Shown: positions 15,417 through 25,190, counted from the stretch's first letter. The stretch: DNA of 64,000 nt from Arthrobacter endolithicus (GCF_026627425.1 NZ_JAPNLH010000016.1:29746-93745); one strand, 5' to 3'. The notes: generated from the letters alone by a model not told the origin. Numbers and translations are program-made.

Positions 15417-16625
15417 TCAGGAGTTATTGGTTTCTGTTCCCGCCCGGCAGCGGGAGCGACCTGCCAGGAATACGGCGGTCAACGTCAAAATAACGGCGAC
15501 CGAGGTGAAGATCAACGCCTCGGGGTAGCCCGTGTCCGGGGCCAGAAGAGCGAGCAGGTAAGGCACGGCCAGTCCGGAGTACGCCAGGCTGTAGAACAGA
15601 GCGATGACAGCCCCCAGCTCTCCGGGCGCGGCGATGTCCTCGACCTCCCGCAGACCCACGATGAGGCATATTCCGTAGCCCGCACCGAGGAGCAGTGCGG
15701 CCACCGCTGCAGCAGGCATCCCGGGCCACGCTGTCGCAAAGGCAGCCGCCAGGCAACCGGCGGCAACAATGCCCAGGCCCGTCATCGCTGCGGCGGTCCC
15801 TCCGTGGACCGCCCCTGACTCATATAGCCGCCTACCCAAAGGCTGGGAGATCACACCCGCGACGAGGGCACCGGCGGCAAGCAGCCCAGGGAAAGCCACA
15901 CCGAGAACGCCGGTCGATCCGGTTGCGTGTCCCGGGAGCGTTGTGAACGCCAAGGTTACGCTCCCGAACACCCACGGACCCAACGGAACGACCACGCGCC
16001 GGAAGCGGTCCGAGAAAACCGCCGCGGGCAAAAGCGGCTCCCGGGGCCGCAGGCGCCGGCCGGGCGGCAGCGTTTCGTCTGCGCGCGGTAAAACTACCAG
16101 GGTGGTACCGGCCAGAACCAGATGCATCACGTAGGGCAGCACCACAGGTGCGGGCCCCCATTGGGCCAGCGGACCGGCGACGAGCGGGCCGACACCGAAT
16201 CCTGCCGTTAGCGCCAGCGCAGCCCGCCTCGGGCCGGCAGCGCCGTCACCGGAAAGCTCCTTCACCCAGGCGGTGCCAGCTGTAAAGACGGTGCCGGAGA
16301 CCACTCCGGTGAGCAACCTGCCGGCGTACAGGCCAGTCACACCCCACTGACCAGTGATCAAAACTGCTGTCGCCAGCAGCGAAACCCCGGTGAAGGCCAG
16401 CATTACCGGTCGACGTCCCTTAGCATCGCTGACCCTTCCACCCAGGATCAGACCCGGAATCAGGCCCACGGCGTAGATACCGAACACGGCCGTCGCTTCC
16501 GCATCCGAAAGCCCGAGCGTGTGGCGATAAAGTGCCAGAAGGGGAACAAACTGGTTTGCCCCGTAGCCGGCGGAAAACATTGCCAGCGCGGGCCAGCGCC
16601 ATTGGCCATTCATGGAGAGGTTCAT
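15417..16625 (-). CDS. MFS transporter
   Basis: 402 aa with about 12 membrane segments. The A-like motif between TM2 and TM3 is GGRVSDAKGRRPVML at about residues 57-71; AGRLLTGVVSGTVFTAGTAWVKEL forms TM4 and its loop. Its ATG at 16625 is one base beyond the malate synthase stop, so it is co-transcribed with glcB. A role in export or uptake linked to glyoxylate or glycolate metabolism is inferred from position only; the substrate is unknown. Confidence 0.8.
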   Translation of the reverse strand: MNLSMNGQWRWPALAMFSAGYGANQFVPLLALYRHTLGLSDAEATAVFGIYAVGLIPGLILGGRVSDAKGRRPVMLAFTGVSLLATAVLITGQWGVTGLYAGRLLTGVVSGTVFTAGTAWVKELSGDGAAGPRRAALALTAGFGVGPLVAGPLAQWGPAPVVLPYVMHLVLAGTTLVVLPRADETLPPGRRLRPREPLLPAAVFSDRFRRVVVPLGPWVFGSVTLAFTTLPGHATGSTGVLGVAFPGLLAAGALVAGVISQPLGRRLYESGAVHGGTAAAMTGLGIVAAGCLAAAFATAWPGMPAAAVAALLLGAGYGICLIVGLREVEDIAAPGELGAVIALFYSLAYSGLAVPYLLALLAPDTGYPEALIFTSVAVILTLTAVFLAGRSRCRAGTETNNS

Positions 16626-16626
16626 T

Positions 16627-18825
16627 TCACACAGGGGTTACCTGCTGTGATCCCGACGGATTCCCGGTGTGCTTGTGCGCGCTGCGGTAACGGTGGAGCA
16701 CGGGTTCGGTATATCCAGACGGCTGAGCGGCGCCGTCGAGAACGAGTTCGCGGGCTGCGAGGAATGCGTCGGTGTCGAACGACGGCGACATGGGCAGGTA
16801 GGCAGGGTCCGCCGCGTTCTGCTCGTCGACAATCGCAGCCATACGCCGCAGTGATGCTTCCACCTGTTCGTGGGTTACGACTCCGTGCAGGAGCCAGTTG
16901 GCAATGTGCTGTGAACTGATGCGGCAGGTAGCGCGGTCCTCCATCAGTGCGGTGCCGTGGATATCGGGCACCTTGGAGCACCCCACCCCGTCATTGACCC
17001 AGCGAACTATGTATCCCAGGGTGCTCTGAATGTTATTGTCCAGTTCGTTGCTCCTGGCATCGGCCGCCCAACTGCTGGGTTCACCAACGGGGACCGTGAG
17101 CAGTTGCCGCAGGGACGAACGGCGCTTCCCGGCGAGTTCGGCCTGCCGGGCATCCACGTCGACTTGGTGGTAATGGATGGCGTGCAGGGTCGCGGCAGTC
17201 GGTGAGGGGACCCATGCGCAGTCAGCACCGGCGAGCGGGTGGGAAACCTTGTCGGCAAGCATGTCAGCCATATTGTCCGGCGCTGCCCACATGCCCTTTC
17301 CGATCTGAGCCCGACCGCTGAACCCGCACTCCAGTCCAATATCCACATTGGCGTCCTCGTAGGCTGCGATCCAGCTTGACTGACGCATGTCCGCTTTGCG
17401 GACCATGGGACCGGCGAGCATTGAGGTGTGGATCTCGTCGCCGGTACGGTCCAGGAATCCGGTATTGATGAATGCCACGCGGTCACGCGCCTGCCAGATG
17501 CATGCCTTCAGGTTGGCGGAGGTGCGACGCTCCTCGTCCATGATTCCGATCTTCAAAGTGAGCGGGTCAAGGCCCAGCATTGCCTCGGTGCGGGCAAACA
17601 GGGCGCAGGCCACAGCAATCTCACGAGGTCCGTGCATTTTCGGCTTCACGACGTATACCGATCCAGTCCGCGAGTTATGGCCGGCATGCTGCCCGCGGAT
17701 GTCGTGAACGGAGCCAAGACCGGTGAACAGTGCGTCGAGGATACCCTCAGGCACTGGTTTCCCGGACGCGTCGAGCACCGCGTCGCTGGTCATCAGGTGG
17801 CCCACCTGACGGATCAGCAGCAACGAGCGGCCGGCCAGGGTAAGCTCCGAGCCGTCGGGGGCCGTGTATACACGATCCGGGTTGAGCCGCCGGTTGAATG
17901 TGCGACCGTCCTTGGCCATATCTGCAGTCAGCGTCCCCTGCATCAATTGCAGCCAGTTGCGATAGCCCGTTACTTTGTCCTCGGCGTCTACGGCCGCAAC
18001 CGAGTCTTCCAGATCCATAATCGTCGTAATGGCGGACTCAAGTACGATGTCTTTTACACCGGCCGGGTCAGCCGAGCCGATGGGGTGGCCGCGATCGATC
18101 TGGATCTCCACGTGAAGCCCGTTATGAACGAAAAGGAGGGCTTCAGGGTCAGCACCGGTTCCCTGATAGCCCGCGAGCTGACTCGGTTTGGCCAGTTCCG
18201 TCGTACCGTCATTGGTCTCGGCAACGAGGGCGCCGTCTGCGATTCGATAGGCCACCACAGCGGCGTGCGATCCGTCCGCCAGGGTCAAGTGTTCATCCAA
18301 GAACTTTTGCCCGCGGGCCACGACGGCGGCGCCACGGAGTGGATTGTAACCAGCCGTTTGCCCACATCCCTGAGCTTGATCGATGACGTCGGTGCCGTAC
18401 AACGCATCATAAAGGGAACCCCAACGGGCGTTGGCCGCATTGGTCGCAAACCTGGCATTCAGCAGCGGTACGACAAGCTGCGGTCCGGAAATAGTCGCGA
18501 TCTCCGGGTCAACTTTGCCGGTCGTGATGGCGAAATCACCGGGCACCTCTACCAGGTAGCCGATCGAGCGAAGGAAATCCTCGTAGGCGTCCGGATCCAC
18601 AGGCGCCCCGCCGAGTGAACGGTAATACTCGTCAATCTGCTGCTGCAGCAGGTCACGGATATCCAGGAGCTCACTGACCAGAGGCGAGAAGTGCCCAATG
18701 ACTTCTGCGGCCTGGGCCCAGAACGCGTTCTCGGCCATTCCGATGCCCGGCAGCGCCTCGTCACGGACGAAAGCATAGAGTTCCTCTGCCACGCTGAGTC
18801 CGCTGGCATTCACATAGTTGGGCAT
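16627..18825 (-). CDS. glcB: Malate synthase G
   Basis: 732 aa from ATG 18825 (GGAAGG about 10 bases upstream); the ATG at 18840 has no such site. It condenses glyoxylate with acetyl-CoA to malate. The length and the N-terminal [20 protein letters not shown] are typical of the monomeric G isoform. TIM-barrel motifs include [50 protein letters not shown] (catalytic region) and [21 protein letters not shown]. The C-terminal plug includes [19 protein letters not shown]. Divergent from the glycolate permease and GlcD-type oxidase, it completes a glycolate to glyoxylate to malate route. Confidence 0.95.
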   Translation of the reverse strand: MPNYVNASGLSVAEELYAFVRDEALPGIGMAENAFWAQAAEVIGHFSPLVSELLDIRDLLQQQIDEYYRSLGGAPVDPDAYEDFLRSIGYLVEVPGDFAITTGKVDPEIATISGPQLVVPLLNARFATNAANARWGSLYDALYGTDVIDQAQGCGQTAGYNPLRGAAVVARGQKFLDEHLTLADGSHAAVVAYRIADGALVAETNDGTTELAKPSQLAGYQGTGADPEALLFVHNGLHVEIQIDRGHPIGSADPAGVKDIVLESAITTIMDLEDSVAAVDAEDKVTGYRNWLQLMQGTLTADMAKDGRTFNRRLNPDRVYTAPDGSELTLAGRSLLLIRQVGHLMTSDAVLDASGKPVPEGILDALFTGLGSVHDIRGQHAGHNSRTGSVYVVKPKMHGPREIAVACALFARTEAMLGLDPLTLKIGIMDEERRTSANLKACIWQARDRVAFINTGFLDRTGDEIHTSMLAGPMVRKADMRQSSWIAAYEDANVDIGLECGFSGRAQIGKGMWAAPDNMADMLADKVSHPLAGADCAWVPSPTAATLHAIHYHQVDVDARQAELAGKRRSSLRQLLTVPVGEPSSWAADARSNELDNNIQSTLGYIVRWVNDGVGCSKVPDIHGTALMEDRATCRISSQHIANWLLHGVVTHEQVEASLRRMAAIVDEQNAADPAYLPMSPSFDTDAFLAARELVLDGAAQPSGYTEPVLHRYRSAHKHTGNPSGSQQVTPV

Positions 18826-19212
18826 ACTCCAACCTTCCAAAAGTTTTGTCTTGCAAAAAATAAAAGCCTGCCGAGCAAAAGTCAGCCCTGCCTGAGTTCG
18901 ACCCTCGCCACCGAATCGCCTTTGAGCTTCTTAGGCCCGCCCCCGGAAACGGGGGGTGGCTCGCCTTCGGGCCTTGCCCGCCATTCTCCTCGGGAAAACC
19001 CACAAAGTGGCATACCAACCCATAATGCGGGTTCAATCTGACTGTGTCAACGTTCATTGCGCTGACGGGCAGAGGCATTGACTGTGACCGGAAACACGCT
19101 TATTGTCGTCTCCACCCAGCAACAATACGATTCCGCTCTGTGAAATCCAGTGCGGCTGTCCTTGAATCAACGCCGATTCTTCCCCCTTCCTGAAAGCCCG
19201 GGAGCATTCATT
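18826..19212. promoter_or_regulatory. Divergent promoter region of glcB and the glycolate permease
   Basis: 387 bp between divergent starts. A perfect hairpin, CCCCCG with CGGGGG around a GAAA loop (18940-18955), lies in the glcB leader. Presumably both promoters and a regulator site are here, but no regulator gene is adjacent and no clear operator was found. Confidence 0.5.
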
Positions 19213-20967
19213 GTGACTTCGTTCCAACAGATTCTTGCGCCGCTCGGCGGCTCCTTGCTCGTCTCGGCACTGTGCGCCGCGGTGCCGCTGATCATTCTCT
19301 TCGTTCTCCTTGGCGTGTTCCGCGTCAAGGCCGCCAAAGCTGCTCTGGCCAGTCTTTTATCGTCAATTCTGATGGCCATTCTTATCTGGCAAATGCCTGT
19401 CGGCCAGGCCCTCAGCGCCACAGCGGCGGGCGCAGTCTACGGAGTCTTTCCGATTCTCTGGATTCTTATCAATGCGCTATGGATCTATAAGCTCACCGTG
19501 GCGACCCGCTGGTTCGAGGCGCTGGGCAACACGATCCGCTCGATCTCCAACGATCAGCGGATCGTGACGATCCTGATCGCCTTTTGTTTCGGTGCGTTGC
19601 TTGAGGCCCTCGCGGGATTTGGGGCTCCCGTCGCTGTTTCCGCAGCCATGCTCATGGCCACGGGAATGAAACCGCTGAAGGCTGCGATGGTATCCCTGCT
19701 GGCGAACACCGCACCCGTAGCATTCGGCGCCATGGCATCACCGCTCATTGCACTCAATGGCGTCACGGGTCTGCCATTGCGTGATCTTTCCTCCATGGTC
19801 GGTCGTCAGACACCCTTTTTGGCCGTGCTTGTTCCGCTGATGCTGGTCTTCATCGTCGATGGGCGCCGCGGAGTGAAGCAGACATGGCCGGTGGCTCTGG
19901 TCGCGGGCGCAGTGTTCGGACTGTTCCAGTTCCTCACCTCCAATTTCCTCGCGGTGGAGCTGACGGATGTTGTAGCATCCGTGGCTGCCATTGGGGCAGT
20001 CTTGCTCATGCTGCGGTTTTGGCAGCCCTCGCAGATTCTTACTTCTTCCGGAGAAACGGACGCCGGGCATGTCGGCGGGGCCTCTGTTATATCCGCAGCT
20101 GCAAGCGGGAGGCCTTCAGCCGGTCACGGGAACATGGCCCGGGGACCGGCTGCAGCCTCCGTCACCGAGTCCGTATCAGCATCTGCCGTGATCAATCCCC
20201 TGTCCGTGACTCACAAACGGCCAACGGCGCGCTCTGTCTGGATGGCTGTCGCACCGTATCTGGTCATCGTTGTCATCTTCTCGATTTCACAACTACCAGC
20301 GGTCAAGACATGGCTCGGGCACGTCGGCACCGTCACCTTCCGCTGGCCCGGCCTGGACGTTGTCGACGCCGTCGGTAAGCCGGTGGCCAACGAAACCTTC
20401 CATCTGGACCATCTGAAAGCGACCGGGACCCTGCTCCTCTTCGCAGGCCTGGTGACCACTGCAATTTACCGGATCCCGTTCCGGCAGGCAGTGCGCATCT
20501 ATGGTGAGACCCTGGTCCAACTTCGCTGGACCATCGTCACCGTCAGTTCCGTGCTGGCCCTGTCCTTTGTTATGACGCTATCCGGGGAAACGGCCACCCT
20601 CGGCGTCGCCCTTGCCTCAGCCGGGGGCTTCTTCACCTTGCTGTCTCCGCTCATCGGATGGCTCGGGGTGACGCTGACGGGATCAGATACGTCCTCTAAT
20701 TCACTGTTCGGTCCGCTGCAGATTGCGGCCGCCAAACAAATCGGCCTCTCACCCCTCCTCATGGCGGCGGCCAACTCCTCCGGAGGTGTCTTGGGCAAAA
20801 TGCTCTCACCACAGAACCTCGCGGTGGCGGCAGCTGCCATCGGAATGGAAGGCTCCGAAGGCACGCTGCTGCGAAAGCTTGCGGGCTGGAGCGTGGTTCT
20901 CCTGCTGCTGATCACGGTCCTCGTCTTCCTTCAGTCAACCCCGATTCTGGGCTGGATGGTGCCCTAG
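19213..20967 (+). CDS. glcA: L-lactate/glycolate permease (LctP family)
   Basis: 584 aa from GTG 19213 (GGGAG upstream); an upstream in-frame ATG at 19150 adds an unlikely leader. About 13 membrane segments. Family motifs: GALLEALAGFGAPVAVSAAML, MASPLIALNGVTGLPL, and at the end TGSDTSSNSLFGPLQ and NSSGGVLGKMLSPQNLAVA. LctP proteins import lactate and glycolate by proton symport. An insertion of about 60 low-complexity residues after the middle (residues ~300-345) is longer than usual. Followed 53 bp downstream by the GlcD-like oxidase, so glycolate or D-lactate is the probable substrate. Confidence 0.9.
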   Translation: MTSFQQILAPLGGSLLVSALCAAVPLIILFVLLGVFRVKAAKAALASLLSSILMAILIWQMPVGQALSATAAGAVYGVFPILWILINALWIYKLTVATRWFEALGNTIRSISNDQRIVTILIAFCFGALLEALAGFGAPVAVSAAMLMATGMKPLKAAMVSLLANTAPVAFGAMASPLIALNGVTGLPLRDLSSMVGRQTPFLAVLVPLMLVFIVDGRRGVKQTWPVALVAGAVFGLFQFLTSNFLAVELTDVVASVAAIGAVLLMLRFWQPSQILTSSGETDAGHVGGASVISAAASGRPSAGHGNMARGPAAASVTESVSASAVINPLSVTHKRPTARSVWMAVAPYLVIVVIFSISQLPAVKTWLGHVGTVTFRWPGLDVVDAVGKPVANETFHLDHLKATGTLLLFAGLVTTAIYRIPFRQAVRIYGETLVQLRWTIVTVSSVLALSFVMTLSGETATLGVALASAGGFFTLLSPLIGWLGVTLTGSDTSSNSLFGPLQIAAAKQIGLSPLLMAAANSSGGVLGKMLSPQNLAVAAAAIGMEGSEGTLLRKLAGWSVVLLLLITVLVFLQSTPILGWMVP

Positions 20968-21020
20968 CGGCGCCCCCGATCCGGCATCAATCCAGACTCC
21001 GAGTAAAACGAGGCAAAAAC

Positions 21021-22403
21021 ATGTCCACCAACACCGTTGTTCCGTCAGAGCTGAATTCATCAACCGCCCTGCTCAAGGGCCTAAGGAATACTTCCAACTC
21101 CGAAGCAGCGCGCTCGGCTGCCAATACCGACCGCTCCGGCTACACTCCCCCGACGCTGCCGGATGGCGTCGTTTACGCCGAATCCATCCAGGACGTTGTC
21201 GAGGCCATGAAGCTCGCATCGGAGCTCCGGGTGCCTATCGTTCCTCGCGGCGCAGGTACCGGTTTGGCTGCCGGCGCCTCTGCCCAGGCAGGTGAGGTAG
21301 TTGTCGACGTTTCGCGGATGAACCGCATCTTGTCGATAGACCCGGTCGAGCAACTTGCCGTCGTCCAGCCCGGAGTGCTCAACGCAGAGGTCAACGCAGC
21401 GGTCGCTGACTACGGATTGTTTTACGCCCCTGACCCCGCCAGCACGGCCATCTGCTCGATCGGAGGGAATATAGCCACCAACGCCGGCGGAATGTGGTGC
21501 GCAAAATACGGCGTGACCAGAGAATCGATCCTCGCCCTGAAAGTAGTACTTCCTGACGGAACCCTCCTGCAGACAGGGCGCAACACGATCAAGGGTGTAT
21601 CCGGCTACGATCTCAACGCGTTGATCATCGGATCTGAAGGAACATTGGGGATCGTGGTGGAAGCCACCCTCCGCCTTCGCCCCCGGCCCTTCCAAACCGC
21701 TACTGTCACAGCCTTCTTCCCCGACGTGGAGCATGCTGCCCAAGCTGCTTCCGCCATCATCGCAGCACGCCTGCAGCCTTCTGTCCTTGAGCTGATGGAC
21801 AGCCAGACGGTCGAAGCGGTAGACGCCATGCTGGGAACAAACCACCGGGCCCGGGGTGGAGCTTTTCTCTTAGCCCAAACAGACGGCTATGGCGCCTATC
21901 TTGAACAGGATGTACTGCTCGAGGCCATCAAGCCCTACGCCACATCCCATGAGCGCGCAACCGACGATGCCCACGCGACTGAGCTCGTAACCCTCCGCCG
22001 ACAGGCGATTCCCGCCTTGGAACGGCTAGGGACCGTTTCGATTGGAGACGTTGGCGTCCCCCGCAACAAGCTGGCAGAAGTAGTTGCCGGGCTTGAGGAG
22101 ATCTCGGCCCGGACTAACGTTCCGATTTACACTGTGGCCCATGCAGCAGACGGAAACCTGCACCCCATGATAGTGATGAAACACGGCGAGTCGATTACCT
22201 CTGGCCCAGCCAAGAAAGCGCTGGGCGACATGTTCTATCTAGCGAAGGGACTCGGCGGAACGCTCACCGGAGAGCACGGCATCGGACTGCTCAAACGCGA
22301 CTGGCTCAAAGATGAACTCGGTCAGACGTCGATCGATCTGCAGCACAGGATCCGTAACGTTTTCGATCCGCAAGGCATTCTCAATCCTGGCAAAGCCATC
22401 TAG
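21021..22403 (+). CDS. glcD: FAD-linked 2-hydroxyacid oxidase, GlcD type
   Basis: 460 aa. The PCMH-type FAD domain contains VPIVPRGAGTGLAAGASAQAGEVVVDVSRMNRIL, PDPASTAICSIGGNIATNAGGM and GSEGTLGIVVEATLRL; the FAD-oxidase C-terminal domain has the catalytic-site HAADGNLHPMIV and GEHGIGLLKRDWL. Such enzymes oxidise glycolate to glyoxylate or D-lactate to pyruvate at the membrane. No glcE or glcF lies nearby, so it acts alone or with subunits encoded elsewhere. Together with the permease and malate synthase G it suggests glycolate use; D-lactate remains possible. Confidence 0.88.
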   Translation: MSTNTVVPSELNSSTALLKGLRNTSNSEAARSAANTDRSGYTPPTLPDGVVYAESIQDVVEAMKLASELRVPIVPRGAGTGLAAGASAQAGEVVVDVSRMNRILSIDPVEQLAVVQPGVLNAEVNAAVADYGLFYAPDPASTAICSIGGNIATNAGGMWCAKYGVTRESILALKVVLPDGTLLQTGRNTIKGVSGYDLNALIIGSEGTLGIVVEATLRLRPRPFQTATVTAFFPDVEHAAQAASAIIAARLQPSVLELMDSQTVEAVDAMLGTNHRARGGAFLLAQTDGYGAYLEQDVLLEAIKPYATSHERATDDAHATELVTLRRQAIPALERLGTVSIGDVGVPRNKLAEVVAGLEEISARTNVPIYTVAHAADGNLHPMIVMKHGESITSGPAKKALGDMFYLAKGLGGTLTGEHGIGLLKRDWLKDELGQTSIDLQHRIRNVFDPQGILNPGKAI

Positions 22404-22637
22404 AAACCTGTTCACCGAATTATCACCGGCAGCTTTTCCCGGCACAGCCCCGGTGACACACGTGGCAACCGCCATGGATGGGTCCCTCGCCTACCTCCCA
22501 TCCGGTCACCCGCGCGAACAGCAGACCGTGAGTGTCGCCGTCGCGCGTTACTGACGTCTCGACGTCGAGCTCCAGATCAGCAGCGGCGATTCGGCCCCTC
22601 GAGAGCACAGCTTCGGCCGGCAGGCCGGTCCGAGGAC

Positions 22638-22769
22638 CTAGCCGTGGGCGGCCACGGCAAGGGGCTGCCATTCTTTCCAGGTCTTCAGGGGTGATTCGTA
22701 GTCGGCAGTGGCGGTGGCCAGGGGCGCTTGCCCGAAAAAGACCCGAAGAGGAGGTGTACCGGAGTACAC
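22638..22769 (-). pseudogene. SDR dehydrogenase, 3' part separated by transposon insertion
   Basis: Minus strand, ending at the TAG 22638-22640. It encodes SGTPPLRVFFGQAPLATATA and DYESPLKTWKEWQPLA, the usual C-terminus of a group of short-chain dehydrogenases. Reading continues in frame across the transposon into 25120-25190 when the element and one copy of TACAC are removed, giving AATREAVLTLVYSGTPPL. The gene was therefore cut by the Tn3-like insertion. Confidence 0.75.
22765..22769. repeat. Left target-site duplication of the Tn3-like element (TACAC)
   Basis: TACAC directly precedes the left terminal repeat and recurs directly after the right one at 25120-25124. A 5-bp duplication is standard for Tn3-family transposition. 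Confidence 0.85.
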
Positions 22770-22843
22770 GGGGTGGCTTGTGAAAAAGTGAAATATCCGA
22801 TGCTAAGGTTTTGCCGGTCGTCGTAGGGGCCTGTATTTGCCGG
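22770..22843. repeat. Left 74-bp inverted repeat
   Basis: Matches the reverse complement of 25046-25119 with five mismatches over 74 bp. On the minus strand it encodes the last tnpA codons (GKYRPLRRPAKP, then stop at 22803). Confidence 0.85.
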
Positions 22844-23018
22844 GTTTGATGTGGCTGGCGCGCGGCCAGGTGTAGTCGCCGGTGAGGTTGATGTGTTCCC
22901 AGCCCAGCGGTGAGAGGAACCGCAGGAGGTCCGGGTCGATGTCACCGCCGTTGCTGGTCAGGGTGGCGACGGTGCGGTCATGGGTTGAAACCCGTCCGTA
23001 TCCGATACGCATCCCCAA
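22803..23018 (-). pseudogene. Fused resolvase N-terminus and Tn3 transposase C-terminus
   Basis: 71 codons. The start MRIGYGRVSTHDRT is the N-terminus of a serine resolvase (catalytic Ser in VSTHD), which then switches to GGDIDPDLLRFLSPLGWEHINLTGDYTW, the C-terminal end of Tn3-family TnpA. An internal deletion in a tnpR-tnpA operon would produce exactly this junction. Non-functional. Confidence 0.8.
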
Positions 23019-23123
23019 AATGTATCAGTAACCCGGCTGGACGTTACAAAGAAAGGGGTTTGACCAAGCTTTAGTTGACATCTAACTTGTGAGTTTTGGC
23101 TTGCAGGTGAAAGGATGTTTAAC

Positions 23124-23408
23124 ATGCCTAAAGCTTTTCCTGAAGAGTTCCGCCGTGACGTGGTCGCGGTGGCCCGTAAGGACGAATCCACTATTGTCCA
23201 GATCGCGAAGGACTTCGGTATTTCCCCGGCGGCCTTGCATCGGTGGTTGAAGATCGCCGACGTCCAAGACGGGGTCGTTCCCGGGGTAACGAAGGAAGAA
23301 TCAACCGAGCTTCGAGAAGCGAAAAAACGCATCCGTCTCCTCGAGCAGGAGGCGGAGGTGATGCGCCGGGCAGTGGCTTACCTTTCCCGGGATATCAACC
23401 CAAAATGA
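23124..23408 (+). CDS. IS3 transposase OrfA (HTH protein)
   Basis: 94 aa from ATG 23124 (AAAGGA upstream). EEFRRDVVAVARKDESTIVQIAKDFGISPAALHRWL is the helix-turn-helix and EEAKKRIR-type leucine-zipper LLEQEAEVMRRAVAYLSRD follows. It binds the IS ends and is the N-terminal partner of OrfAB. Its TGA overlaps the orfB ATG (ATGA). Confidence 0.88.
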   Translation: MPKAFPEEFRRDVVAVARKDESTIVQIAKDFGISPAALHRWLKIADVQDGVVPGVTKEESTELREAKKRIRLLEQEAEVMRRAVAYLSRDINPK

Positions 23409-24311
23409 TGTACCCGCTGGTCCTTGAACTAGCCGCCCCGGATGCTCCTTTGCGGGTGCCGGTCGCGGTGACCTGCCGGGTCTTGGGATTCTCCCGCCAA
23501 GCCTTCTACCAGTGGTGTGCCAGCCCTGTCAGTGACCGGGACTGGGAGGAAGCCCACCTGGTTAACGCCGCCCTGGACATTCATGCCGAGGAGCCGACGT
23601 TCGGGTACCGGCTGATCCATGACGAACTCGTCCACGAACAAGGCCTCGTGGCTTCCGAGACCCGGGTGGGGCGGCTGTGCAGCGAGAACAGGATTCTCTC
23701 GGTCATTCACCGCCGCCGCGGGACCGGAAAGAAAGCCGGCCCGCCCGTTCATGACGATCACGTCCAGCGTGACTTCACAGCCACAGCCGCCAATAAATTG
23801 TGGCTGACGGACATTACCGAGCACCACACCAGTGAGGGCAAGCTGTATCTGTGTGCGGTCAAGGATGTCTACTCCAACAGGATCGTGGGGTACTCCATCG
23901 ATTCCCGAATGAAAGCGGCTCTGGCCGTTGACGCGCTCAAAGCGGCGATCAGTCAACGAGACCCGCAAGGAACGCTGATACATAGCGACAGGGGCTCTCA
24001 ATTCCGGTCCAAGAAGTACGTCCGCCTGATCAACTCCGCCGGCCTGCGAGGGTCCATGGGCCGGGTCGGGGCATGTGCAGATAACGCCGCGATGGAGAGT
24101 TTCTTCTCGCTGCTGCAAAAGAACGTATTGAACCAAAAACGGTGGGAAACCCGCGAAGAGCTACGCCTGGCCATCGTGGTCTGGATCGAGAAAACCTACC
24201 ACCGCCGACGCCGCCAAACGACGCCTCGGCAAACTAACACCAATAGAGTTTGAGACAATAAACAAGATCACTCAACCGGTCACCGAAATATCAACCCAAA
24301 CTGTCAACTAA
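23405..24311 (+). CDS. IS3 transposase OrfB, frameshifted near the C-terminus
   Basis: DDE integrase-core transposase. Residues visible: DITEH (first Asp), HSDRGSQF (second Asp), and DNAAMESFFSLLQKNVL (Glu). After YHRRRRQ at about 24217 the reading frame ends early at 24253; removing one A from the AAA there restores RRLGKLTPIEFETINK and a stop at 24311, inside the right terminal repeat, as is normal. The catalytic core is intact, so the loss affects only the tail. Confidence 0.85.
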
Positions 24312-24321
24312 AGCTTGGGCA

Positions 24322-24742
24322 GACCCTTCCCCCAACAAGAGACCCAGCGAAGAGCTGATGAACGTGACGGTATACCAAAAACCATCCATTGCCCAGAGCA
24401 AAAAGCTTCACATATCAAAAGCAACTACTCAGATAGTTGCTCCCACGGCTACCCCTTCCGCTGGCCCGGGAAGCCATGTATTATCCCGTGCAATATGCCC
24501 TTCCATTGGAGGAGCCCGAAACGGGAAGACCATTAAGGGGTTCTTGACTGCTCACATCGATTTACTCTCAAATGAGTAAAAACTCATTTGGGAATGAAGG
24601 CGCGATACCAGGCGACAGTTGAGAAAAGTCGAGGATTCACCATGCCTGAAGCCGCTAGCTTCATTGGGCTTGAGGTGTTCCCCGGGGGCGTGGTATTAGC
24701 TGCCTATAAAGGGTCGAACGCACCCAAGCAGGCCTACAGGCT
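24322..24742. other. AT-richer passenger stretch of the Tn3-like element
   Basis: Lower GC than its surroundings and no recognisable gene. A perfect inverted repeat, CAAATGAGT and ACTCATTTG around AAAA (24569-24590), may be a terminator or a recombination site. Short open frames here have no family resemblance. Confidence 0.4.
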
Positions 24743-24928
24743 GCCCGCGAACAGGGCACGGTCGGCGGCCGCAAACGTGTAATGACGGACTCCAAAATCC
24801 GCTGCGCACGAAGGCTCCTCAGCCAAGGCACACCGCCCAAGGAAGTCGCCGCCAGGCTCGGGGTTTCGGTGCCCACGCTGTACCGCTGGGTCCCGACCAG
24901 GGACCCCGAAGCAGTTGCAGTCCCATAA
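24743..24928 (+). pseudogene. Serine resolvase C-terminal HTH remnant
   Basis: About 61 codons reading AREQGTVGGRKRVMTDSKI, ARRLLSQGTPPKEVAARLGVSVPTLYRW, then a stop at 24926. This is the HTH_7 DNA-binding domain of Tn3-type resolvases. Its N-terminal catalytic domain is not joined to it; a resolvase N-terminus lies on the opposite strand at 23012. The two could be halves of one ancestral gene separated by inversion. Confidence 0.75.
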
Positions 24929-25045
24929 CTCGGCCTTGGTGCAGACGACTGTTGAAGAAATGTGGGACCGGCTTTGTGATCTTGCGCAGGTGGTGACCCT
25001 GGGCAAGATCACAGCCCAGCCCTCGAAGCAGGATCATTTGGACGG

Positions 25046-25119
25046 CCGGCAAATACAGGCCACTACGACGATCCACAAAACCTTAGCGTCGGATATTTCA
25101 CTTTTTCACAAGCCACCCC
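25046..25119. repeat. Right 74-bp inverted repeat
   Basis: Inverted copy of 22770-22843. On the plus strand it also encodes GKYRPLRRSTKP and a stop, a diverged copy of the tnpA 3' end. Confidence 0.85.
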
Positions 25120-25190
25120 TACACCAGGGTGAGTACAGCTTCCCGTGTTGCTGCCGGGTTCCCTGGCGTGCCACAGCGGCTGGGCCTGTT
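25120..25190 (-). pseudogene. SDR dehydrogenase, upstream fragment next to the transposon
   Basis: Minus strand reading RCGTPGNPAATREAVLTLV in frame with the 22638-22769 fragment across the transposon. The first five bases are the right TACAC duplication. Upstream of about 25190 the SDR homology fades, so the 5' two thirds of the gene are gone as well. The sequence from 25191 to 25328 has no recognised content. Confidence 0.65.

Larger units (their letters stand above)
23061..24321 (+). mobile_element. IS3-family insertion sequence
   Basis: 1261 bp with 20-bp ends: TGACCAAGCTTTAGTTGACA on the left and its inverted copy at 24302-24321 with one mismatch, in the TG...CA form of IS3 elements. 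It carries orfA and orfB. The flanking 3-4 bp differ (GTT and GAC), so there is no target duplication; DNA next to it was probably deleted or rearranged after insertion. Confidence 0.88.
22770..25119. mobile_element. Degenerate Tn3-like element with nested IS3
   Basis: 2350 bp bounded by 74-bp inverted repeats starting GGGGTGGCTTGTGAAAAAG and by TACAC duplications. Contents from left: a fused tnpR-5'/tnpA-3' remnant (minus), a complete-length IS3 copy (23061-24321), an AT-richer stretch, and a resolvase C-terminus (plus). No complete Tn3 transposase is present, so it is non-autonomous. It interrupts an SDR gene. Both ends carry the last codons of a tnpA, so the element may be a composite or internally rearranged product. 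Confidence 0.85.

Noticed and set aside
17428..18618. A 396-codon open frame opposite malate synthase G.
   Set aside because: It is a shadow on the antisense strand of a fully conserved gene and has no domain of its own.
24358..24579. A 73-codon frame starting MNVTVYQKPS that looks a little like NrdH redoxin.
   Set aside because: The C-x2-C redox motif is absent and the rest shows no redoxin pattern.
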